Positions 31,588-43,500 of a DNA stretch of 64,000 nucleotides are shown one piece after another (positions within the stretch are counted from its first letter, which is position 1; every line of letters begins with the position of its first letter). A model generated the notes under the pieces. That model ran no database searches. It was given only the letters and a program-made list of their open reading frames with translations, and was not told the DNA's origin. The position numbers and the translations under genes were made by a program. This stretch comes from Branchiostoma floridae. Its lineage: Eukaryota > Chordata > Leptocardii > Amphioxiformes > Branchiostomatidae. Location: NCBI RefSeq assembly GCF_000003815.2, contig NC_049980.1:6674828-6738827 (forward strand), in the 5' to 3' direction.

Positions 31588-34500
31588 ATGGACCTTGACC
31601 AGACCCAGGCCATTAACTGGGACCAGTACGAGGACTCTACTGATGATGAACTGGACACTGATCCTAAACCTGTAAGAAAATAGAATACAAGTTTTGTTAC
31701 ATATTGTTCCAAGATAAATATGAAAGTTTATTTGCAACTTCACGGTAGAAGCAAATAAATTGACTATGGTAGAAGCATATAGGATACATACATGTGACAA
31801 TGAAGATGTAATTTGATGCTATCATAACAAAAGATTAAACAAATGCAGTATCTAATCTCTTTGATTTAAACAAGTTGCGTTTGACTTGTGGAAGACAAAA
31901 AGCCCCAGTTTTTCTACAATTTGTAAATTCATTCATTTGATTTTAACAGGAAAGCAGCTTTTTTTGTCTGTGAATGTGGGAAAGTTTGGATAGGTCTCGG
32001 TTACTCTTTAGGATAATAGTATTGTTATCTTCCTGTCTGTTTCAAGGTGGCCCACCTGAAGGTGATGTGTCAGAGAGGGTTTCCTGAAACTCTCTTTCCA
32101 ATCCACCAAGGAGACAACCTGATTGGCCGTAGTGACACATGTAATGTTCATGTTCCTCTAACGGTATGTATCATTGAATTTGTTTTTCTTTATATTTTGA
32201 TCTAGTCAGTAAGACTTTTGTGTCATGACTGTATAGTTTTTATGTAACAAATTTTTAAGTACGGTAAGGCCATGTTGATGCACCCGACATAATGTATGTA
32301 ATGTATGTATGTAAGGCCATGTTGATGAAGTTATATGAGTGACATCTGCATGTGCATCATTTTTTGTCCTTATCAAAAACAGAAAAAGTTTCCAACAATA
32401 CCGTAAATGATACAAAGATAAACACTAGCCACTGACAATAGACAAAAGATGCAGTTTGAAACGTCTGACGGTTTCCAAATAATATCCAGTTGTAAAAGAA
32501 ACTGTTACCTTTGGTATCTTATTACCTTGATGTCTAACATTCATTTACGAATGTTGTTTTGTTGTTTATTATTGTTTGCGTTCCACCCACAGTCACTATC
32601 AAAGAAGCATGCCTGTATCGAGGTTCGAGGAGACACCCACTTCATCTACGACTGTGGGAGTAGAAACAGAACCAGGCGCGGAGAAAAGGTTTGAAATCAA
32701 CAAGAGCTCATTTTTCATACACCACGTATGTGAACTGTGTACCTAAACTCAGGTCCAGATTTAGGTTCTGGTCGGGACTTACAAGTCCGGTCTAAAAATG
32801 TGTGTTAAGATTGACCAAAGATTTCTTTTGATCGATCCTACTTCATACAGAATGTGTTTGAGATGAAGACTTGTGTACTTGTACTGACAGGATTAGATAG
32901 TAAAATGACAGCTTTTGAACAAAGTCTGGTTGTGCACGCATTCTTGCCCTGAATACTGTGGTCAAACACTGACAACGTGAGAGAGTCTCTCGCTGATTGT
33001 GCAGTTGTAAATGCCATTACTGTTGTTTCATAACTCGAAATTGGGAAATATCTAATAGAAGTTAAATCACCTCCAGAAAAAAAGTTTGTTATTGGATATG
33101 CAGACATAAAATGTGTGTATTTTTTCATTGAACCCAGTGGTTAATTCAAATGGTTGTATGGCCACTATGGAGCCTTGTAACCAGTAAAAGAGAAAGTAAG
33201 TGATAGGATCCAGTTTAGCTCACTGAAAAGTTTTTCTTCTACTGTTCATTGCAAAAAAGATGGACTCTGTGTACAGATTTTACATGTTAATTGTCGCTCA
33301 CTCACTCACTATCCGGTTTAGCATCCGTTGTTCCCTGTCTTGCAGAGGTTGGACGTATTGTTAAGTCGTTTCGGTCTAATTGCTGCCCTCCATCCGTCTC
33401 TGTCAAGGGGGTTGGCTTTTTGCAGGTCCAGTTTCCTAAGATGTTCATTGTGCCAAGAAAATTGCCATGATAGCTCATTTTGACAATGAAGAGGTGAATG
33501 ACACAGCCAAAATTTAACCTCACAACTTCTAGTTCGAAAGGCAGGGTCGTTAAACACTGGACTTTGCATGCTATCAGGACGTTGTGCCATGGCAATGACT
33601 GACACATCTGACCCCTGCAGCTGTTCCTGGTGCCGAACCAGCGATACGAGCTGCAGCACGGTGTGAAGCTGTACTTTGCCGATGTCAGCTGTGAGTACGT
33701 CAGGGAAGAACAGCCTGCTGTCCAGGTGAGTGAGGAGAAACATGTAGAATCTCCAGAGTGCTTTACTTGTCTATGTCAGTGGACATTGGTGTTCCTCTGA
33801 CCCAGGGCTATCTCCAGCTTTAAGTTGTTTTTTTCTGTCCCACTTTTTGTTTAGGAGCTCATCTTGTTAATTTGTTATGTTATGGAATGGTAATCTTGCT
33901 GAGCTGTCATTTTAAGCCTGAAAAAACACAAATGTCATGAACAACTTTCTGTTACATTTCAGTAAGGCAGGTATCCAATGCATATTGGGGCATACTAGAG
34001 GGCTTGAGAATCCCTGCCTACCAACTACAGCCACAGGGCTTGAAATACTGGGTGCATGTGCACTAGGGCTGGGTATCGGTACAGTGTACCGGTACAAAAC
34101 CGGTTTTTCTTCTTGGACCGGTCCGAAAAAACCGGACCTGAAAAAAGTCCGTGGACCGGATGCTGGACCGTTTCGAAAATTCACGTCAGTAACAGACTAT
34201 CGCTACTGGCGATCTACGGTCCAAGACCAAGACTAATAATATATTACGACCAAACAGAGCTGCTACATGCAGCTGTAAATAATATCTCGGAGTTAAAACG
34301 GTTAAAGGATGTATCAATAGACGGAGATGTCAGTGAAGGTACTTTGTTTTGAGTAAGTTGTTTGTTGTTTGAGTATAGATAGCTATCATTCCCATCTACA
34401 GTTAAACACTCACAGAGACCTGTGTTTGAATCTATCTCTCCAAAATTTCATATGCATGACATAGTACTGCTGTTCTACTGTAATCAGGTCCAGGTTCAGG

Positions 34501-37500
34501 TCCGGACCTGGACCTAATCCTCTGGACCTGAACCGGACCTGGACCTGAATGTTCTGTACCGGTACCCAGCCCTAATGTGCACCCAAAATTGGAGATGTGC
34601 ACCCAATTTTTTTTCAGTGGGTGCACTGGAGCACCCAAATATGTTTGTAGGTTTACGTGTGTAAAGATATTAAAGTACACTGGTATACACCTTTTAGTAC
34701 ACAACATTTTGTTATAAATTTTTATATTTCTGCCTGTAGGAGTCTGCTGACGACTCAGGTTCAGAGACAGGCTCCGAGTCTTTGTTCACCGGACTGTCAG
34801 AAGAGCAGCAGCCAGACAACGACAAGGTACTTTTGATTCAATGGTCACATTTATTAACATGTACTACTGTTAAGAGAAGTGCATGGTAAAGACATCTTTT
34901 TGTGTACTGTAATTCACTTTGTCTTCTCGGTACCAAACTTTCACGGTCTGAGAAAATTTAACTTGTTCTCTGAACTAAATGTTCACGATAGCAGCAGGTG
35001 CGCATAAAAAAAGTCTGTGAATTATTTGTTATCTGTAATGATAAGTTCATGTTATAGTCGTCACAGTGAAAACCGTGAACATAAAAGTACAGTGAAAAAA
35101 TCAGGAATTACAGTATACAGCAACCAATATAAATTTACAAGTTTATAAATCCAGTCAATCCTTATCAATTGTCCGTACATGTAATATGCCGCAAAAGGTA
35201 CAATGTACAGCTATTTGCATAACCTTTTTGAGGCCGTAGGCATAGGGTCAGTGGATTGTTATCCTCTGCCTTTTTAACTCCCCAATTGTATTCAGGTAAT
35301 GCTAGTTCATGTCTATCCATGGGGTGACCTTTATCCATTGTTTGTTTCTAAACATGGTATTTTAGGGATGTCAGACTGTGGTTTCAAATTGTAATATTTT
35401 CAAATCATGCAGTTTGAAACCGTCATCTGTCGACCTGATCCCTAAAATAGATACCCTGTCGTAAAGACCAAGGGATATAAGTTACCCTGCGGATAAAGGA
35501 GAACTAGCGTTACCCATTTTTGCACCTTGGTGGAATGGTCAAAGCCAGATTAAGTGTCTTTTGAAAGGCCACAACACCATTGTCATGTCAGAGGCCAGTC
35601 ACCCTAACTATAACACTTTAAATGTAACCATTACACCAACATAAGGCTAAATATGCGGTAACATTGCCAGATAAATACAGTTTTTCTCGCTTTGTGAAAC
35701 CATTTTCTTACAGCCTAATCAGATTCCCAAGACCCCGGCCGGGCCCACCTTAGAACAGACTCGCCTGTATGTGGAGGAGTCTGACAGTGATGGGGAGGGG
35801 GGCGGCAGGAAGAGCATCAACACGAGCGACTTCATCGTACAAGACTCACAACCTACTCCACAACCTGGCAAACTGGGTAAGGCTCGAGTCTTTTTAACTC
35901 CGGGAAGGGGGAGTATTGTAGTTGGGGCTGTAATTCTGTTTGCAACTGTATCTCACAATCCCTTTGCTGCATTACTATGTACTTTGGCATGTCAACTGCT
36001 TATACATGTATATGAGAGATGATGCACATTGTTTTTGTTTCAGTTATATTTCAGAAAACACCCCATCTTCATTGAAATGAAAGTTTTTTTTTATGTTCAA
36101 AAATGAAAGGATTTCGTTGTTATAGTATGTTATCCCTTTCCACTTTGTTTCAGCTATTCCCTTAGTATTTGGCACTCCTGAAAAGGAAGAGAACCCCGTT
36201 CAGAAGTCATTTGCCATCCTTGAGAGCAGCGAAGAAGGTATGGAGGCAACCTTGTCTGAATTGCTTGTGAAGCAATGCCACCTAGTGGTTCAAGTTAAGA
36301 TTGCATGGCCTTCACAAACACTATAGATGTACTTTATCAAATTACCCCAGATGTCTGCCTTCCTTATCTCAGGGTTGACTTTGGTACATGTTTTGAGTTT
36401 TATTTGTGACCCGTCCTTCCACTCGACCTCGTTAAAAAGCATCATCACAAGGGGTGGGTACTGGTACAGAAAATTCATGTACAGGTACGGACCAGGTCCA
36501 GAGGATCAGGTACAGATCCAAACCTGAACCAGGACCTTATTGTTTGGGAATGGGCAATACTCAAAACCATAGTTCATTTTGCTACAAAAGAATCTGTTTG
36601 GTGGAGTATCCTATCTTCATGTAAACAACGATAACTGCCTCTGTTAAGTTAGCCCAAGTTTGACTCTAGAAAACTTGAAGTTGGTAAAAATGACTATCAA
36701 CTCTCCTCTACTTGTCCATTGCTATTTTCTTGGACCAATAAGCCTCAAAACGTGTGAATGCCTGCTGCCGTTGTTTCAGTTTAATCTGTTCATTTTCTAG
36801 TCAGTCCAACATCCGGTTCTCTACATTTTTTCAGGTCTGTTTTTTCTTGACCGGACCAACAAGAAATAAAACGGTTTTGTACTGGTACACTGTACCCCTA
36901 ATCCTTGCAGAGACAAGCCATTCAGATTAAGTAAAGGCTTTGACTTGGTCTGACTAGTTCCTTTTCTCATACACAGATGATGATGACAGGCCCCTCCTGG
37001 ATGACACAGACATTGCTGGTGCACCCACTCAGGCGTACGCACTCAACAGCTCGGTAGACACGGGAGACGATGAGGATTCTCTCCCCGACATCGCCATGGA
37101 GCCTACCCAAGCCTACGTCTTAAACAGCTCACACGAAGAGGACAACTTTGCTGACTGTCCTACCCAAGCTTATGGCCTGGACAGTGACACAGATATAGGT
37201 AAAGTCATTTCATAAAGCAAACACACAGAAAAATTATAAGACCCAAATTTTTTGGCTGTTTTCGTCAGCCTTGTTTACAGAATGGACTCATCCACTGCAA
37301 ATTCCAGGACTTGATGTTAGAGCCACGTGGTGACTACAGCAAAGGGTCGTAAGTACCAGATAACCTGTGTCGCCCCCCGTCTCTCCCGCTACCCTCCCTG
37401 CAGTCACATGGCTCTAACATCACATACCGGAAGTATCAGTTAGAAGGGTCCAGTCTGTGGTCAGCCAAAAGTGACAAACTTGACAAGCCCCAATTCTTCT

Positions 37501-40500
37501 ACATGTATGAGCTGGTTATGATTAGTTCTGTTGTCATTGATAATACCACTGCATGTTAGCATTTTTTTAAATGACCCATTTTTTAAAGACCTGATCTTCC
37601 TTCTTGTACTTTTCATCTTTATTACTGCTTATTTCTTTGCTGGCTAAATTTCAGAAGAAGCTGATGATGGAACTTCTGCCCCCACCCAGCCAGTTGAAGG
37701 ACATACATCTGAAAGGATCACTAATGGAGGTACATATTTGTTGTTCTTAGTTAACGTCCTCCTGTGCAGAGCTGAATCCTTGTTGTAGAAATTCCTCTGT
37801 ATTCATCTCTGTTCCCCCTTAGATTCTGATGACCATATACAGTGAAACTTGTATAAGCGACCACGTCCGTAAGACGACCATCGGCCTATTACGACCGCTT
37901 TTGGCCGGTCCCGATTTTCCTCCCCATAGACACAAGCATTAAGCAACGTGGCCAAAGCGACCACTTGTCTTCTGTGACCGCGACCACCCCGAATCCGGTC
38001 CGCCCGCGACCGAAATGTTGCCGAAGACGACCGCGTCATTTTCAAGTGTGTAGTGGCCTCGATTTTTGATGATATCCGGCGGGAAATCCGCTAAAATCGG
38101 CTTGTGTTTTGGCGAAGAAAACTTGCCGAAACGACTGCGTCATTTTCAAGACTGTAGCAACTGCCGATATTTGATGATAACTCGGGAGAAATATCGCTAA
38201 AATTGGCTTATGTTTTGGCAACTAAAATGTTACCGAAACCACTGCGTCATTTTCAAGGGTATAACAACATCATTTTTTTTTATTATAACTGCCGGGAAAT
38301 TACGGCAAAATCCGTCTGTTTGGGTTCTGTTATCGCGCCGAGCCAAAATCAAACATGGCGCCCAAGAGGTCAAACGGTGTCATTGGGAAAGTCCACTGGA
38401 GTGTAGGTAAAAATGTTGCGTGCGTTGTTATTGTACTCTAGATTTAAACCCTACAAAATGCAAATTTATTTTCATAAAACTTGTTTGAAGTAAAGGTAAC
38501 AGACATAAAATATCTTTATGACTTTATAACGCATTTTATTAGAGAATAAAAGGTGTCTGTGTGTCTTCTTGAGAATCTGCTCACCCTTGCTTCTAGTGAA
38601 GCGTCGATTTGTCAACATCTTCATGATTAGAAGCGTCGGTGGGGTTAAACTTGTTTTTCTCGGCAAATTTTAGCCTTCTGGGCAGCGTTGAGACTTTAAG
38701 ACCCTCGCCAGAAGAGAAACAAACTCACACACATTATTTTCATGGGTAACGTCGTTGAAGTGAACCATTTATTTTTCTGCCGTGCTGCCGATTTGAAAGA
38801 AGGTTCCCGTCTTGTCGGGCATGTGTGCGCGTGCTTTTTGTTATGGCGGTAAGCTCCCCAACTTATTTCTGGCCCGTTGGCTGTGATTCACAAAGTAAAG
38901 ATAGGCAATTAACGTTGTTAACACGAAAATCGCATTTTAAAACGCTCGTGGGGCGTCGGGTTCTCCACCGAAAACAGCGATGTTTTTGTAAGCAATATGG
39001 ACCATTGTCTTGACGGTGTCGCCTATTCACAAGTTTTTGACAGACAATACCGGCGGGGAAAATGACGCTGCTCGAGCTCCGGCTACAAAAAGCTACGAAA
39101 ATTTGAAAGAAAAGCCCTAAATTTTGGAAACGTTTCAATTTTACATCAGTTGGTATAACAATACTATATGAATCATACAAGAATACAACAGTGATAATGT
39201 TTCTCATGTGCAAATGTACAGGTTCGTGGAATTAAACTATTTTAAAGACCATTCACTTTGAAATCATTGTGTCTGTCCAATCTTGTCAATTTTTCTTTCT
39301 TTGCACAAGAAGACCACGTGTCTAAAACGACCACTTTGCACTGGTCCCCAGGGTGGTCTTCTTAAACAAGTTTCACTGTACATGTATTTTCTTACACTTT
39401 TCAAACTTTGTTCACTTTGTGTGTGCAGACAGGGCAGCTACACAGGAGTGCAGTGAGGAGGATATACATGTACCTACAGACGAGGTCACACAGGTGAGAA
39501 CAACTTTAATGTGTTTGTAGAAACAGTCCAAATATGTAGCAAAGCCAAGGTAATATCCGCAAGTATCAGGTGTAATTAATGATAATATGCAGAATGCCAA
39601 AAATGTTACAAAATTTAAGTGTTACTTGACAATTGATATGAAGTTGAAATATTTTCCCGCAAGTATAACTTATCAATTTCTTTTTCCTTATTGTTTTGAA
39701 TTATGATATTTGTGACCCATTTTTACATTTCTATATAATCTTCCTTTTCTAGCCATTGCAAGACTCCATTGACAGGAATGAACCAACTCAAACTGTGGGG
39801 GACACCTTACCATTCACCTCTGCAGACCAGGAGGAACCTCCTCCCACCTTACCTGTCCACCCCCACGATGAAATGGAAGGTACCCTGCCTGTTGCAGCCC
39901 TAGGGGATACTGGGAAGGCAGACGAACAGGCAACCCTGATGATTCGCAGCGAGGAAGCGACCCTAAGGTCCGAGGGAAGTAACGGAACAAACAAACCACA
40001 GCTGAACAAGAACAGAGCAGACAGTTCTCAAGGATTTGTAACGTCAGAAAACGGCAGTAAACCAAAGGCGTACCCATACGATACAGATTCAGAAACTGAA
40101 AAGAACAGGAATGCTTTTGAGGAAGCTACCCAAGCATATGCTCTGGATGAAGAAGGTATAGAGGAAGAGATGACACAAACCAGAGGACAAGAAGAAAGGA
40201 AAGAACACCAGATTGACAATGCAGAGGAATCAACTCAAGCATACAAAAGTGAAGAAGAAACCTTAGAACCAGAGACACAGTCTTTTGAGGAAGGAGAAGA
40301 AAAAGGAAATGAGGAGTCAACCCAAGCTTACAACAGTAATGAGGAAGACACAGTTGAAGAGACGCAAGCATCCGGTGATTCAGACGTTGAACAAGGAAAA
40401 GACTCAAACATCGCAGAAGCAGAGACTCAAGCCTATGGTGATGATGAAGACACTGATAAAGGAAGAAAAGCCGTCAGCAGTACTGATGTTGATGATGACG

Positions 40501-43500
40501 ACTTTGCCAACATGGAGACACAGGCCTATGGAGGGGAGGATGAGGAGATGGATGACTTGGCCAATGCTGCAACTCAGGTTTGTCTATTGTACTGTATGTA
40601 TACTGTACTTGTCATATAGTAAAACGTTTTACACAGTACCCAATAGCCTGGATTCCATACCCCAACCTCAAGATATATCTTTCGTGTTGGGGTCTGGTAA
40701 CATGGCTGTAGAAAGGTTCTCGAAGGCCCGTTGATCAGTGGGAGGAGAACCTAGGATTGATGACCACTCTCACCACAGGTAGCCAGCTACAACACACCAC
40801 AGTTGGTCAGCAGGCTATCACAGTAGCGAATCAGCTACGTTATGGATTCAAAAAGGACAGTTGGGGGTCTTTAACCAATCATGGCAGGGGTGTAATTACC
40901 TCCTGCTGATCCTGTGTTGTTCTATTGGTGGGGTTTTTTGCCCACTATAAGGTGCAAAATTGAGAAGAGTTCCTATCCCATCCGGCCAGACCCCTGCACG
41001 ATAGATACTTGAGATCGGGCTGGGGTTTGGTAACCAGGCTAAGTACCCAAAGTAAGGCACTTACTCCAAAAAGTAGTACTCAAGCAACTGGATATGGTTT
41101 TGGAAACGTTTTTTGACTGTTACCAAAACCATATCCAGTTGCTTGAGTAACTACTTTTGGGCATATCTTGTTACCTGGATGTCTAATTTACGTCGACGTA
41201 CATGTAAGGCAGCTACTAACAAGATTTTACACAGTTTGATCCCTCTCAAGTTGTACTGACCCCAAGTTTATGTCAGTAAGAACCAAACAACTGCAAACAA
41301 GAAGTCTTCTGTCCTTGCAGTGTTTGCAAGGTATAATGTCATATTTTTTGGCAAACCAAAAAATTGAAATACATTTGTACAATCTGGTTACAAAGCTGTA
41401 AAAAGCACACAGTAGATTTTCAGGGACCTTGACATTCCTTGACAATGTGATCAACCTAAATTTGGTATCATAGCTAACGTTCCATTGTATCCTGTGATGG
41501 GAAGTAAACTTGGTCCGACACTTTCATATCAGGGACTTCATTCCTAACACAACACATTATAGCATTCTTAACATAATGTTGTAGAGTGAAATTACACAGT
41601 TAGGTTGTCTCTACTGTTATTCATAAAGTAGATTAGTTCTTTATTATTGTTAGATATCAGCAACAGCAACTGCCATTTTTGTACATGTTGCCATACATTG
41701 TACACCTGTTACAATAATAGCACAATAAAGTTCTGTCTACATGTTGTTTGCAGGCCTATGGCTTGTTCCAGCAAGAAGATGAAACACCGGAGACAGATGA
41801 GATAGCCACTGCTGAGACCTTGGCTTACGGTGAGGAGGACCTGATGGCGACACAGGCATGTGGTGTGGACACTGACGAAGAACCAACACAGGCAGAGACA
41901 GAAGAGTCCCGAGACATTGCTGATTCACCTACCATAGCTTATGACGATCAGCTTGGTGAGACAAACATTGCTGAATCACCGACCATGGCTTACGAGGACC
42001 AGCTTGGTGAGACCCAGGCTTATGGAATTGAAGAGGAGAAGGAGGAAGTTCATGAAGAAGAAGAGGTATGTTTATGTTTATGTTTTTATAGTGATTAACG
42101 TATTATTTCTTTTACAACTGTAGAGTAGAAAGTTGGTCTCTGTTAAGCAATGGTTGTAAAGCGCTGATATAGATCATGGCTTCTTTAATCCCTCTAAGTT
42201 TCTTAACACATACATATAGAGTCATCTGGACAATCAGTCACACTGGATGAAATGTCCCAGAGAGGTTAAAGAAATATATCTACCAATATATCAGAGCTTT
42301 ACAACCATTGCCTAACAGAGACAAAGGGCACCATAGACTTTATGCAACTTATGATCCACTGCTCACCAAGTCACATGTGCTATCTACATAATGTGACAAA
42401 GACTGAAGCTGTTCAGTCAAATTTTCGTGTTGGAAATTACGGTTCAACTTTCCCAGTATGTTTATTTGACATGTATGTGATGTGTTCTGGTGTCTGTACA
42501 GGTTGTTCCTGAAACACAAGAGGATGATGGAGACGCAGCCACACCCATCCCCCTCCCCCCGCTGAAGTCAGCCCTACACAGTCCTGACCACCCCAGGAGG
42601 CAGGTCAACAGGGTCGGCTTTACCGACCGCGTACGGGACGTCGAGCCAGCTGTGGCTCCCGATGACCAACTTGTGGAGACTCAGGCTTACGGAGTAGCAG
42701 AGGATGAACAGACTGATGCAGTTGTCAAGGTTAATTAATATGTATAACAAAGAAGTGTTATTTGCATTATTCTGCATTTACAGTAACCAGTTATGATAGA
42801 CTCTCCATCATAACTGGTTACTGTAAATGCAGAAACTTTCACGGTGTCTAATATTTGTGGTTTTTGTGGTGGCCACTTCACCGCGAACATAAAACCACTC
42901 AAATATTTTTCCATGTCAGTAAGAGACTACAGTACATGGTGCTACCGGCGTGAACTTAAAACCACTGCGAAAAGTCTTTTTCCCGCTACCAGGAAATCAA
43001 ATCCCTGCAAACTTAAATACATTTACAGTATTTGGTTAGCAAGCAGAAACAGCAGTTGATACTGAGGATGGTACCCAGGCTAAAAGCAAGTACCAGTAAC
43101 TTTGAACTACACAACTATACATGGCAAGAATAATTATCTGTGGGACAGATTCTTCAATATCTTGCATTTGATCAAACAAGAAGCAAATCTTGTAAAAAGA
43201 CTGGAAAAGAAAGTTCTACTTTACTTTCTTGAACATTCTTGTCAGTAAGCATTATAATGGAAATATTTTCTTCAGTTAAGAAAAAACAAGAATGAAAATC
43301 TTTGTGTAGGAATTTACATACAAAGGTTTTATGGGGGGGTTTCTTGATTTTTCTCAACCTTTCTTAATAGTTACAAGAAACTCTTTCTCTCCATAAGAAA
43401 AAAACAAGAAAAATAAGAAAAAAGATTTTTTGTAGTGTACAACCAGATCTGCTGTTTTTAGTGAGAATTCGATGAATACAGTAATTGAGGTAAATTGTGA

